DNA from: Carya illinoinensis
Taxonomy: Eukaryota; Streptophyta; Magnoliopsida; Fagales; Juglandaceae
NCBI RefSeq assembly: GCF_018687715.1
Contig: NC_056762.1
Location: forward strand, 25,038,864-25,102,863
Direction: 5' to 3'
Length of the DNA: 64,000 bases
Position 1 is the first letter of the stretch. Each line of letters begins with the position of its first letter. The notes beneath the pieces are model-generated. The model worked only from the letters and a program-made list of their open reading frames with translations. It did not search any database and was not told the DNA's origin. The position numbers and the translations under genes are program-made. Shown here piece after piece: positions 1-11,970 of this stretch.

Positions 1-1
1 C

Positions 2-547
2 AAAGATTGGTCTTTAAGACTAGTTGATGCGCTTTGGGCCTATCATATAGCTTTCAAAACTCCCTTAGGTATCTCACCTTATAGGCTTGTTTTTGGGAAG
101 CCTTGCCACTTACTTGTGGAGCTCGAGCATCGAGCTTATTGGGCCATCAAGCATTTCAATTTTGATATGGGAGAAGCATGTAAGTTTAGAAAATTTCAGT
201 TGACCGAGTTAGAGGAGTTGAGAAATGATGCTTATGAGAACTCTATAATCTATAAGGCTAAAAGGAAAGCATTTCATGATAAAAATATTTTGAGAAAAAC
301 GTTTAACCTTAATGATCGAGTGTTTTTATATGATTCTAGACTCCATAAGCACCCAGAAAAACATTGGTCTAGGTGGACTAGCCCCTTTTTAGTAAGGAAT
401 GTTTTTGTAAATGGGGCGGTAGAAATAGAAGATCCTAAGGATGGTCGGATCTTTAAAGTAAATGGTCAATGCCTTAAAATATTAATTGATAGGCAAGTTC
501 CAGAAGTAGAAGACATTCCACTTGTGGATCCAGTCTATCAACCTTGA
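2..547 (+). CDS. Ty3/gypsy (Athila-type) polyprotein, integrase C-terminal part, 5' truncated by window edge
   Basis: The frame is open from base 2 to a TGA at 545-547. It reads from the end of the integrase core (KDWSLRLVDALWAYHIAFKT, then [13 protein letters not shown]) through the C-terminal domain with the RWTSPFLVRNVFVNGAVEI stretch. The motifs match the plant non-chromovirus gypsy integrases of the Athila group and closely parallel the integrase of the complete element at 11971-21721. No break is visible in the part seen. The product would insert the retrotransposon cDNA. The 5' part of the element is outside the window, so coding status overall is unknown. A long noncoding tail and an LTR follow on the same strand. 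Confidence 0.9.
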   Translation, partial: KDWSLRLVDALWAYHIAFKTPLGISPYRLVFGKPCHLLVELEHRAYWAIKHFNFDMGEACKFRKFQLTELEELRNDAYENSIIYKAKRKAFHDKNILRKTFNLNDRVFLYDSRLHKHPEKHWSRWTSPFLVRNVFVNGAVEIEDPKDGRIFKVNGQCLKILIDRQVPEVEDIPLVDPVYQP

Positions 548-791
548 CCACACCACTTAGGTATGTTTTTCTTTATTTATTTTGTTTTGCTTTGTTTTAT
601 TTTTGTTTTCTCTTATTTTCTTTCTTTTCCTTTTTGTTTGCTGTTTTTTTTTCTTTGTTTTTTATTGCAGGATAATTTCATTTCATCATTTCAGGTTACC
701 ATCTTTGGTGCTTAGCGAGCTACCTTCGTCACTCATCAGGTGTATTCTACCATTTTCAGTTACTCCCCATTCAATTTTGATTTTTAAACAT

Positions 792-830
792 GGAGGACAA
801 TGTTTCATTTAAGTTGGGGGGTGGTGGTGC
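792..830 (+). promoter_or_regulatory. internal polypurine-tract-like motif
   Basis: The stretch reads GGAGGACAATGTTTCATTTA followed by AGTTGGGGGGTGGTGGTGC. It starts 245 nt after the pol stop. The complete element at 11971-21721 has a near-identical motif 247 nt after its own pol stop (14631-14663). Such G-rich tracts resist RNase H and could prime plus-strand DNA; here it lies far from the LTR, so it may act as a second or internal tract. The role is inference. Confidence 0.5.
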
Positions 831-940
831 AAATTCAGTATTTAAAATGCTTATTGGAACTCTGTGGCATATTTTCATGTGTCAAAAATTCAGTATTTAA
901 AATCCTTGTTGGAACTCTATGGCATATTTTCATGTGTCAA
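831..940 (+). repeat. 55-bp tandem duplication
   Basis: Copies 831-885 and 886-940 are head to tail, have the same length and differ at only a few positions (for example ATGCTTATT versus ATCCTTGTT). They begin directly after the internal polypurine-like motif. Confidence 0.85.
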
Positions 941-2304
941 TTTTTTTTAATTTGCATCACACATGCATCATTTTCACATGTGTACTCATTCTCATTCATA
1001 GCCATCTTCGTGAATTCACCAAACCCACCATAATCATTTTTGCTGAAGCATTCACAGAACCCTTAATGCACTTATCCAAGTTTTGTGGTAAGATGGTGGT
1101 TTGACACATGTAGCTAGAGAACTCTTTTGCTTAAGTATTAATGTGAGTTTGGAGAGAATTGAGAGGATACAAATGCAGTAAATTGTGATAAGCGTTCATT
1201 GATCTGTTGAATTGGGCACTTCTTTTGAGAATATCATTACATGGTTTGTGGTACAATGGTGGATATACTTGGGATATGATGAAGGTCAACATAGGATTAA
1301 CGTTTGAGCCTTTCAAGCTATCCATTTCCATCATAGACCCCTAATAGCCAACTTTGAGCCAATAAACACATGTAACTTTTTCTTTTCATATGCCCATATC
1401 ATCCATGCCTCTCCACATTGGAGTATAACCTATACACAAATTTTCTTACCCTTTTTATTTCCAAGTGTATACTAGCTATAGAATTTTTATTTTCTTTCTT
1501 TAATTTTATCATTTTCAAATTAAGAAAAAAAAGAAGAAGAAGACGATAGAAAAAAGAGAAGAGTACAAGTTGCAAAGTGTTCAATTGAGTGAGCTAAAAA
1601 AAAAAGTTGGTAGAGATGGTAAGAATGCAAAAGTGGCATGTGTTTGTCCATCAAATTGTTGAAAAAAAAAAAGAAGAAGAAGAAGGAAAAACATTATTAT
1701 TTGATGATATGAAAAGTTGGAGAGTACATCAAGTGAGAAGTGTGGTCTATTGAGATATTTAATAAAATTTCCGTTGTATGTACTTGGAAGTTTTTGAATC
1801 CCTTTCATCCTTTTTTTTTTTTTCATATAGCCCCGAAACCAAGCCACATTACAACCTTTTGTGTTGGCCGTTCTGATCCTAAGTAAGTTGTTGGAAAGAC
1901 TGGTGGAACTCTCATTTGTTAGTATTCCTATCATAAGATCAATGTTTGTTTGTTGCTTGTACATAATTGCCTAATTTTCCATGAGAGTGTGTATACACCC
2001 ATTGTCAACTCCATGGAGAGAGCCCTTACACGAAACACTATTATACCCGTGAGTTATGGAGTTGAACCTTTTGCTTGAGACGTTCTTGATGTTGCATGTG
2101 TCAAAGTTAGTAGTAAGATGATTATGGCTTGGAAAACACACACACTCTGTGGATTGCTATAGGTGGATTGATCTTGATAGGTTATTGGATTCCTTAGATT
2201 GTTTTGATATGTGAATTTGGAAAGTGTGACTTGATGGCCTTTATGTGTGATTTTCTTTGATCTCTTTCGTCTTTTTGACATGAAAATTGTTAGGGACTAG
2301 CAAT

Positions 2305-2321
2305 GAGTAAGTTGGGGTGTG
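2305..2321 (+). promoter_or_regulatory. polypurine tract of the Athila-type element
   Basis: GAGTAAGTTGGGGTGTG ends directly at the LTR start TGATGAGTGTG. Position and composition fit the plus-strand primer of an LTR retrotransposon. Confidence 0.65.
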
Positions 2322-3690
2322 TGATGAGTGTGTGAAAGTGCACTCTAAATACCCTATTATTGCACTAAAATGCTAAAATGTGAATAGAAATCATAGGAAT
2401 TAATGTGTATTCTTTAATTGAATTTCTATTTACGTTGGGATACTCCTAAACAGTTTTTATTCTTTTATGTTTAATTTCAGAGTTTATAAAAGAGCAATTC
2501 AAGCCCAATCAAATTTAAAGGAGGACATTCATGGGGTTTGAGAGCAATTTGGAAGAAAAGAAAAAAGAAAAAAAATCACAAAATGAAACACAAAAAGTCC
2601 AAGTCTGAAATTCGCTAGGAGACAGTCTGGATATATTTTAATCTTTTGACTGTATCTTTTTACTCACATATCGGATTGATACGATTCTTAATGCATTAGA
2701 AATATATCTTAAAGGGCTATAACTTTGTCTCTAATAAGGATTTCCAAATTCGAACTCATGAAGGCCGTACATGGCTGCCAAGATAAGTCCTAAAATTTAG
2801 GCGATTTTTTTATGCGAAAATGAAAAGGACATTAGGGTTTCTTTCCTACCCTATATAAGTATATCATTAGCACGAAATGGAGGGGAGGAGGCACAAGAGG
2901 CAGATTTGAAGAGAGGAGAAAGTCACTTCCATGGCCATCGTTCGCTTCAGTTTTCTCTGGAGATTTTTGTTGTCCAGTATATTTATGGGTAACTAAATTC
3001 TCAAGTAGGGTTAGGAATGAACTTGCACATTAGATGGTATTTCTAATTTATTTTTAATTCATGTATTTGATTTTTAATTGCTAAAACTCTTTTGTTTTAT
3101 CATTCTCAATTCATCGTTGATGTTTTCTTCTCCGAATAATCATAGAATTTATTTTGTTTTTGGATTTAGTCATGCTTTTTCTATTGAATGGATTAGTTCT
3201 TTGATTATGTTTGGAACAATTATTTATCTATATTGATTTAGTTTTTTTGCTCCAATATCGCTCCCTGAGTATATTGTCGTCTTTGGATTTTCTCAATAGG
3301 GGTAGTAATTTACGTATTTTAAAAGTGGTGAATGATTTTTCAAAAGGTTAAATTTGATTTAATTTTGGTTTATAAATCTATACTTTCTGATTGGAAATTT
3401 CATAAATTAAGTTCATAATGGAGTTACCCAATGAATTTAGAATAATTAAAATACCAGATTTGTGCAAGGGATCTCGACGCTCTACTGTTCGTCAAATTTG
3501 AGTACTTTTTCCGTTAATCACATTGCTTCACTTAAATTTACATTTAAAATTAATTTTTGTTCTCCATTACTTATTTAATATTTTTCTTTAGTTTCTTTGT
3601 TCCTCTTGCTTTTCTTTTAATTTGTCTCCCTGTGTAATCGACACCCGAAAGCTGTTCTACAACTATCACATTATTCTTTGGACGTCATCA
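2322..3690 (+). repeat. 3' LTR of the Athila-type element (1369 bp)
   Basis: The segment starts TGATGA and ends TCATCA, a perfect 6-bp terminal inverted repeat with canonical TG...CA ends. It follows a polypurine tract and a gypsy pol gene in the right order. A TATA-like CTATATAAGTA at about 2851-2861 would place the U3/R border near 2880. The LTR partner and the other target-site copy are outside the window; the downstream flanking pentamer is ACTCC. Confidence 0.8.
2851..2861 (+). promoter_or_regulatory. TATA box in LTR
   Basis: CTATATAAGTA lies about 530 bp into the LTR and is followed about 25-35 nt later by a purine-rich leader, as expected for the retrotransposon promoter. Confidence 0.5.
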
Positions 3691-5089
3691 ACTCCAAAAT
3701 TTTTTTAAAAAAAAATCATAGCAAGAAAAACACAAGGAAAAGAAAGGGGAAGAAAACAAGAGAGACTTACTGATGTGCAGCCTTGAGCACAACAACAGAG
3801 CTGCAATATCCCAAAATTGCAGCACCTAAAGAGGGGCTGCGCGAGAGGGAGATAAGCACGGTTTTGCCCAGAAGTTTGAGAGCATGTAATGGTGTGAACT
3901 AAAAAACAATGAGTGAGAGGAGAAGGAATTTGGGGGTAAAAAACAGGGAAACTGCACGTCCAAACAGAGTGAAAATCGGGAGAGAAGAAACTGTAAAAGG
4001 GAAGGAAAAAAAAAAACTTACCCAAACGATGCCGTTTTGTGGACTCACGGGTTGGCTACACTAAATAGGGCTTTGGCCTAGGCTTTACATCTTTAGTCAT
4101 GGTTTAGTGAAGAATACAAGGTCTTATGATTAGTCTGACAGATCCGATAGGTGGTGATGCTTTATAGATAGAAAGGCAAGGGAGAGAGGGATTTCGGGGA
4201 GCACTTCTCCCCACATGCTTAGCCATCTTCTGCGGGGTTTCCCTGAGAGTTTTGTGATTACCTTGTTCACTACTTCTGCACATGCTTATACATTAAGTTA
4301 AATTGACTAAACCGAAATGGGGATATCAATGCCTTCACGATTACTGTACTCTTTGGAACTATCTTATCCCTCTCACCCCTCCTTCTATCATAATCAAAAG
4401 ACCTAGATAAATACTGAATACCAAAGCATTGACTTCTAGCTATGGGACAGATTCAGGTTTAATCAGTTGGCCTTAAATCTGAATGATAAGTCTCAAGCAA
4501 ATCTGCATGCATGCATATGAACTCAAATACCTCTCACCCCACCTAATAGAAATAAAGTTTGTTTTTCCTTTGACTTAATTATATGGAACTTCTACTGCAT
4601 CAGTGAGTATAGGTTAATCATCCTACTTATTACTCTATTATTTCCCACTAAACATCCCAAGTTTAAATATGCCGTGGTTGTATTTCCTACAGATTACTCT
4701 AGAATCTCATAATAATACATTGGTAAAACTGGAATATCAAATAGCATTTACACCCCTCAACTTAACACTAGTTTGAATGGTATTTTTCCCTTTAGCATTG
4801 AGCAACACTAGTTGTCTTCATAATTATTTAGATAATTAGAAGATTATGCAATATTTATTTTCCACAATGTTGTTGTATTCACCAACATATGTTGTTTTTG
4901 TAAATTATGTCCATAATAGTTATTAATATATAACCTTTCTGGAGAGCAAAATATCCCTTTAATGTTCCTTATGCAAAACACATCAAGTTAGTCATCCTTT
5001 CAGTCATATTTCAAAACACAGTCACTAACTTTGCCACAAGCTAGAACTAAAGAGTTGGGCATATCATCAGGAGACGACCTCAAGCACAA
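3691..5089. other. intergenic, no gene recognised
   Basis: AT-rich sequence between the LTR and the CACTA transposase remnant. The only long open frame (minus, 3705-4025) is a low-complexity F/S/P/C-rich translation of a purine-rich stretch. No CACTA terminal repeat could be identified with confidence. Confidence 0.5.
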
Positions 5090-7896
5090 CTAACCAACAG
5101 AACAATCAGAGGATATCCCAAAAAGTCCTCCGATATTTCCCTTTGAAACTGCGGTTGCAAAGGTTGTTTATGTCAAAGAAGACTGCTCAAACCATGAGAT
5201 GGAATGTAGAAGAGCTCGTTGACGATCCCAACTTCATGAGACATTCGTTTGATTGTAGGGTATGGAAAGACTTCGATAACAAACATGATTGGTTTGTCCA
5301 AGATCCTCGTAATGTCAGACTTCGTCTAGTGAGTGATGGGTTCAACCCTTTAAGTAACATGAGCAAATTGTACAGCATTTGGTCAGTGCTGCTTGTGCCT
5401 TACAACTTGTCCCTTGGTCATGCATGAAATATCCGTACTTGATAATGTCGTTGTTAATCCCTGGACCAAAGGCACTGAGAAATGATATTGATGTGTTCAT
5501 GCGTCCACTAATAGATGAGTTGAAAGAATTATAGGAAGAGGGAATTCATAAATATGATGCATACAAACAAGAAATGTTTTTGTTGAGGGCAGCATTGCTC
5601 AAAACTATTGATGACTTTCTTGCATACGCAAATCTTTTAGGTTGAAGCACAAAAGGTAAGATGGCATGCCCTACATCTAACTTAGAAACAAATGCATTAT
5701 GGCTAGTGCATGGTCAAAAACATTGTTATATGGATCATCGTCAGTGGTTGGTGCCAGATCACAGTTGGAGAATGAAGAAAAAAATGCTTTTAATGGAAAG
5801 GATGAACACCATTTCCAACCTAAAATCATAGCGGGACATGTTTTAATGGATCAATTACATGAGGTCTCAAATGTGCAGTTTGGTAAATTAGCAAAGAAGA
5901 GGAAACGTACACCTAATGAACTTAATTGGACAAAAAAATGTATCTTCTTTGAGCTTCCTTATTGGTTAGACTTGGGAATGCGACATAATTGGACGTCATG
6001 CATATTGAGAAAAATATTTGTGATAGCATTTTGGAAACCTTGATGAATATTGAAGGCAAAAGTAGGGACACCACCAATGCGCGTAGGGATTTGGAAGATC
6101 TTGGACTAAGAAAAGAATTACATTTACAGCATGATGGTAATCTGTTTCTATGAGTCTTGCATGTTACATGTTAAATGTAAGTGAGCGAAGGAGTTTTTGT
6201 GCACGTTTGTTAGAAGTCAAATTTCCTGATGGTTTTGCCTCAAATATTGCCCAGTGTATCAAGTTACTAAAGGAAAAATCATGTGAATAAAGAGCCATGA
6301 TTATCATATCTTCGTGTAATATTTATTGTTGGTTGTTATTGGTGGGTACCTATGACCTAATATTAGGGAAGCTTTAATAGAGTTGTGCTCCTTTTTCAAA
6401 GAATTATGTTCACAAACACTAGACATAATAGTGTTGGAACGACTTCAAGCTAATATCCCATCATTTTTTACAAACTGGAAATGATATTCCCACCTGCATT
6501 TTTTGATATCATGGTGTACCTTACTATTCATCTGCCAGAAAAGGCAGTGCTAGCAGGACCTGTTCAGCATAGGTGGATATACTATTTCGAGAAGTAGTCG
6601 GGTAAATTCAAGCGGTATGTCCACAACAGAGCCCATCCATAAGGCTCAATTGTTGAGGCATATGTTCATGTCAAGTGCTTGACATTTTGCTCTATGTACC
6701 TTAATAATATCGAGACTAGACATAATTGAGTGGAATGGAACAATGATGCAGTTGGGCAAACCTCCCAAGAGCAAGAATGGTAAAATTATCCAGTGCATTA
6801 TTGGCCAAGGCCAAGTGGTACGTCCTTAATAACTGCACTAAGATTGAGGACTATATAGAGTAAGTGCACCCTCTATATCCATTTCATCATTCTTTGTTAT
6901 ATTGTAAGTGGATAACTTACTAATGCATTTAGTTTTTATAGTGACCACTATAACAAGATGAACGAAAAGGACCCGAGTTAAATCGAGCGTAGGCACCAAA
7001 GTCAATTCTCAACTTGGTTTAAAACACGTAAGATTTCCATTTTTCATAGACAAACATATCCCTTTATAGAAACTTCAAATTTCTTCCTTACTGTGCTCCA
7101 TTGTCAAATATCCATGTTAGATCGCCAAGTTGTATGCAATGACTCCCCTCGAGGTGACCAATGATATATATGCATTAGCATGTGGTCCAGATCCACTAGC
7201 CGCATTATATGTTGACTGTATAATGAATGGAATTTGGTTTCATATGAAGGATCTCAAAGGGTGTCCCTGTACCCAAAACAATGGGATTGTTGATCATGGT
7301 GACCATCAAGGATTGCCAATTGACTTTTACGGTGCGTTGCATGACATCATAGAATTACACTATATAAGTTGGCGTAAGTATTTTTTGTTTAAATGTGATT
7401 GGTGGGACATTGGCCATACAAAAAGGGGGATACATGTTGGGGATGACTTCATGAGTGTCAATACTTCTAGGCAATGGTAAAAAAGATGAGCCCTTTGCTC
7501 TACCATGCCAAGCGTTGCAAGTGTTTTGCACAGAGGACCCGACTTTGGAGAAAAGTTGGCATGCAGTACACAAGATAACAAATAGGAATATTTGCAATAT
7601 TTGCCATAAGACCTCAGACTTGCATGATGATGATGATGAACTTGAAACTGTTGAAATAGGAGATGAGAGTGACACTAATGTTAGGAACTATAGTATTGTT
7701 AATGAAACTGACCCAGGCATGCTCAATCCACTAACTAGAGTAGATGAAGACTACTTGCCCATTGATATGTCAACATTGTCACCAGAGTAATTAGCTGAAG
7801 AAAGTGACGATGAGACCTTCATTGATGATGAAAACATTAACAACGCTTTTTGGATGGAGAACAGAGATGAGGGGGATAGCCATGGTACTGAATGAA
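5090..7896 (+). pseudogene. CACTA (En/Spm) transposase TNP2-like, decayed
   Basis: Plus-strand translation across frames shows the order of the plant TNP2 transposase: QKVLRYFPLKLRLQRLFMSK, DPRNVRLRLVSDGFNP and ALRNDIDVFMRPLIDELKEL (Transposase_21 region, about 5090-5550); MIFPPAFFDIMVYLTIHLP, VLAGPVQHRW and CLTFCSMYLN (DUF4218-like, about 6480-6720); then FYGALHDIIEL, FLFKCDWWDIG and VFCTEDPTLEKSW (DUF4216-like, about 7330-7570) and an acidic tail. Several frameshifts and in-frame stops occur, for instance after LSLGHA near 5427 and in KEL*EE near 5533. The N-terminal part is missing. The protein would have cut and moved CACTA elements; it is now inactive. It probably belongs with the PF03004 remnant at 24.6-27.8 kb. 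Confidence 0.85.
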
Positions 7897-8264
7897 AACC
7901 TCATTTTGATTATTATACAGATTGCGATTGATGGTTTATCTTATCCTATTTTCATGATAATGGTTTCTCTAATTATATATAATGTTAATCACTTATATAT
8001 AGCTATTTAGGTCATTAAATGCTTTTAATTTTGATTCCACCACACATGCAAATAGATTCATGAGGATTTCATACACATACACTTTTTATTTTCTGTTATA
8101 GCACTAGTAATTGCCCATCATGAGGGTATATATTTAGTTTCGGATTTGTATTGCTGCTTGACTTGGTTTAAATTTCCTTTGTTTGTAGACAATGTGTGAC
8201 TTTACACATTGGGATATCATTTCCACACTTCAAGAAAACCTGTATGAAGGCATTATTTCGATAT
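7897..8264. other. spacer downstream of TNP2 remnant
   Basis: AT-rich, no coding signal. It ends at the proposed target-site copy AATGT (8265-8269) of the following insertion. Confidence 0.4.
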
Positions 8265-8269
8265 AATGT

Positions 8270-10857
8270 TATGGCACCCCTGACTCCCTTGAACAGACAC
8301 GTAAAAATTGAGACGTTGGGATGATAACAACGTGGATCACACACCCCATCGCTAAGTGCCAAGTGTATGTACATAAAACACGTGTACAACAAAAACAATA
8401 CAGCGGATAATTAAAGTTAGTCAACTATGTACCAAAATTGTTTAAATATAAATTTGCTTAAACACAAGCATATAAAAAAAATCTTATAATTATCAAGTAA
8501 CAATATCATAAAAACCAAAATACATAATTAAAAAGTAGGAAAATTCCCAATAAAAGTAAGCAAAAGCCACCAATTTACTCATCCGATGGAGCGGCCTCCT
8601 TAGGCTCAGCCTCCTCGTTATTTGCATCAAAATCTACGGTACTAAGAAATGATACCGCAAATAAGTAATAATCCAAACAAACCACAGGATAAAAATACAT
8701 TCATGCAATAACAAAATGCATGAACATGATGTTGTATGCATGAGACCCAAAAATCATTTTTTTCCCAAAAGTGAATAATTTTTCACAGACACCAAAAACC
8801 CATTTTGGCAAAAAAATAAAATAAAATCCATTAAAACATATCTGCCATTTTTTTTTTCCAGAAAATGGCCTAACATAAAATCGATTAAAACATATCTGCC
8901 ATTTTTTCTTGGAACATGGCCGACATATCCAATTTGAACCATATGCATTATGATCTCCCCTAGGGACTATCTGCACACCCTGGCTCCCTTCGCCACACCA
9001 TGAGTAACGACTATGCGTGTGATTTCGTAACGAGCAATGCCCAGTTCCGCGCCCATTGCATTCATAGCCAAGCATCCTCTTGGTCCTGCCAGCAGAGGGG
9101 CCACGGATTCAGCACGAGAGCGTTACCATCTCGTTCAATCACATTGTCGTCTAGCGACAACCCTGATGATGTCACTCAATATATTCTGCTCCCGAGTGAG
9201 CAGAGGAGCTCCACCAATATAATGCCCTATCTCGGCTTGGGGTTGTGATACACACGAACCCAAAAATCTATTTTACACATAAAAGTTTAGTTTTCATTCA
9301 TGCTCATGAACATGCATGCAATTATGCGATATAATGACACAACACAAGAATGACCAATAGCCAATAAATTACAACATCAATCAATCACACAAACTCCATT
9401 CATCATTCCAAACGACCTCCGACTCCTCGAACTTAGTCCGGTACCAACCAATTTCATAAAATATTTGTTAAATCAAAATATATTTAAATCTCAAAGTTTA
9501 TTCGGAGAATACTTACAGCGCTTTAAAGGCAAAAAAAATTGAAAGAATAAGTGCGCGAACACCCGATTTAACGCCAAAAGCACAACTTTTTGGGACTTAA
9601 AAGTGGGTTTTGAAAACAAGGAAATCGTAAGTGAAATTTTGTGAGAGAAAACAAACGGATTTACAAATAAAACTAGACTATAAAGGATGGACAAAAGGGG
9701 TTCACGCTAGAGAACTTAACCCAACAAAATACCATATCAAAGCTCACGGTTTGGGGAAGAAAACAGAGCACAACAAGGCACAAAAACAAAACACAGACAG
9801 ACCTAAAACAAAAGAAATGCAAGGGAATTAAACACACGCTTCAATCATGTAAAATACCAGAAAAAAGAGAGGAAAACCGAGCTTCAGGGCTCATGGATGG
9901 AACAAAAACAGCATCAATTTCGGGTCTAAACAGGTCGTGATTCAAGGGAAAAACAAAGGGAAACGCAAGGGTCTTTCACACACACTAGAATGCAAAAATA
10001 CCAAGGGAAATGACCGAAGGAAAATCGAGCATGGAAGCTCACAACTGACCGGAGAAAAAATAGAGAAAATAAATGCAAGAGAAATGAAGGAAATACATGG
10101 TTCTACAGCAAGAGGAACTCGAAAATTAAAGAACTTGAAATGAGGAACCATATTGAATGAAAATGGAGGAAGAAGCTTTAGCACACAGCTTGAAGATGAA
10201 GCAAAAATTTCCTAAGGAAGAAGAAGAGCAGTCGGCACAATAGGGAAGGAAAAGGAAACAAATGAAGAAGAAGAAGAATAAAGAAGCAAAAATATTACCA
10301 ATGAAGAAGAAGAAGCAGCCAGCGTGTAGGAGAAGAGGAGGAAAAGAAATTGAAGAAAGGAGGCGTGTGGCAGAGGAGGAAGAAGGAAGAAGATGAAAAG
10401 CCCTAAGCGCAAAACAATGCCGTTTAGAAGATAAAGGGGGCTAGGTTCTTTGAGCAAATGGGCTGGGTCATGAGTTGCAATGGGCTGGGCCCGAAATATG
10501 AAGGAATTTGGCCCAAAACAAGAGAAGAACCCACTAAAACAAAGCCTAATTTGAAAATAAGAATCTAAGAAATAAAAAGGCACAATAAAATAAATAAAAC
10601 ACAATTAAAAACCACTACAACTCAATATGAATAAAATAAAATAGTTAAAGCCCAACAATAAAATAATTCAAGTTAGAGAGAAATTTAAATTCGAAATAAT
10701 TATTAATATCAAGGAAGCACATTATTTAAATCTCATGACTAAAAAAATCATAAAACAATACAACGAGAAATATGTTTAATTTAAAATAAGAGAACCACTA
10801 ATTATAATAATTTAAATCATCTTTCAATAAAAATATACGTAAATATGAGGTATCACA
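8270..10857 (-). mobile_element. probable solo LTR of a gypsy-type retrotransposon (about 2.59 kb)
   Basis: Read on the minus strand the segment begins TGTGATACCTC at 10857, a start typical of many plant gypsy LTRs, and ends GGGGTGCCATA at 8270. AATGT occurs directly outside both ends (8265-8269 and 10858-10862), a plausible 5-bp target duplication. No gag or pol motif is found inside. The terminal CA would have to have changed to TA, so the left border is uncertain. The open frames within it (for example minus 8701-9075 and 10212-10604) are not recognisable and the latter is low complexity. Alternatives are a non-autonomous LARD-like element or unrelated DNA. Confidence 0.5.
8815..8915. repeat. 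imperfect tandem duplication
   Basis: Two adjacent copies of about 50-60 bp share ATTAAAACATATCTGCCATT and a following T-run, then AATGGCC or CATGGCC. It lies within the probable solo LTR. Confidence 0.7.
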
Positions 10858-10862
10858 AATGT

Positions 10863-11965
10863 GGCCAATATCTGTATGCTTTCTTTACTTTGAATTGCAA
10901 TGCTGAAAATTACTTCTCCATGGACCCTATTCCTTTTGGTATTCAAAATGTTTATTGCATACGAAAGCCTTACATTTCAGAAACCCAACAAACTTGACTG
11001 AAGTAAAATATTATAGACTCCTACCATTACCTTTTTTTAACAATTAATGTCTTTTACACAATAGTAAAAGGGGAGCAGTCCAATACACATGAACATAACA
11101 ACTACATATCAGTCACTACAACCTATCATCCACTTCACATGAGACCACCTTAATTCAAGTCATGAATTTAGTAAGGTACACATGATAGTGCATGTTAGTA
11201 AGAAAAGCTGAATATAATACAGTAAAAAAAATGGACTGATGATGCAACATTATAATACTAACAAGGGAAGATAGATGTGATTTAAGGGCAATAGCTATGC
11301 ACAACAAACTTAGGTACATGAGCCCCACGTATTTGTCCAAACAAAGCCCAATCCTTAGTTAGCATATGTACAATTATTTACAGCCTTAGCTGACTGTTAG
11401 TTTGTTTGAGCTCTAGTAGATGAATGTCAGTTAAATGCAGCAAGGTATCTACAAATGCAATGACATCGAGCGGTCCATACAAGTAGTTTACATCACTCAT
11501 TAACAATTTGAAAGCACTAGGAAAATTTCTAAATTTACTCCCTATTAAAATGTGATTTTTATAATATTGTCTGGGTCTAAAATATACATGGTTGAATTGG
11601 CAACATTCAATTTTCTTTTTGATGATATTGACGTACACGCATCAAATGGGAGTTGAACTCATGAATGGTCATGATTTCTAAACTGTCCATCATTTCCATC
11701 ATATTCTTACATGAATCTAATGTACATAATTCTTAGGTATGATCTTTTACTCTAAAGAATTAGTTGTCACATCTTGCTTAAAGAAATAGAGTATTTCCTA
11801 TAAATATTCATCATTCTGCTACATAGAATCAGTTGTTTGGGCTAGAGGACAGTTGCTTAACGTTAATTACAAATCCACACCATTGCAAAATGCATGGTAG
11901 TAAGGTCAATTTCAAACTGACCTTACCACCATTTCTTAGACCCAATGTCTATACAGTTAGGAAAC
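10863..11965. other. intergenic remnant, no gene recognised
   Basis: AT-rich DNA between two LTR insertions. By the nested-insertion model it is part of the old CACTA element interior, but no coding motif was seen. Confidence 0.4.
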
Positions 11966-11970
11966 CAGAG

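Larger units (their letters stand above)
548..2321 (+). other. 3' noncoding region of the Athila-type element
   Basis: About 1.77 kb separate the pol stop from the 3' LTR. No coding sequence or env-like reading frame is recognisable. It holds a G-rich polypurine-like motif at about 792-830, a 55-bp tandem duplication directly after it, and a second polypurine tract immediately before the LTR. Long 3' noncoding tails of this kind are usual in the Athila group. Confidence 0.7.

Noticed and set aside
3705..4025. 106-codon minus-strand frame with apparent hydrophobic start
   Set aside because: Composition follows from an A/G-rich tract; no splice partners or motif.
8701..9248. Overlapping frames in a GC-richer stretch as a possible host gene
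   Set aside because: Frames exist on both strands, contain a tandem duplication and match no family; better explained as LTR sequence.
10212..10604. 130-codon minus-strand frame
   Set aside because: Low-complexity F/L/S translation of a GAA-rich stretch with no family motif.
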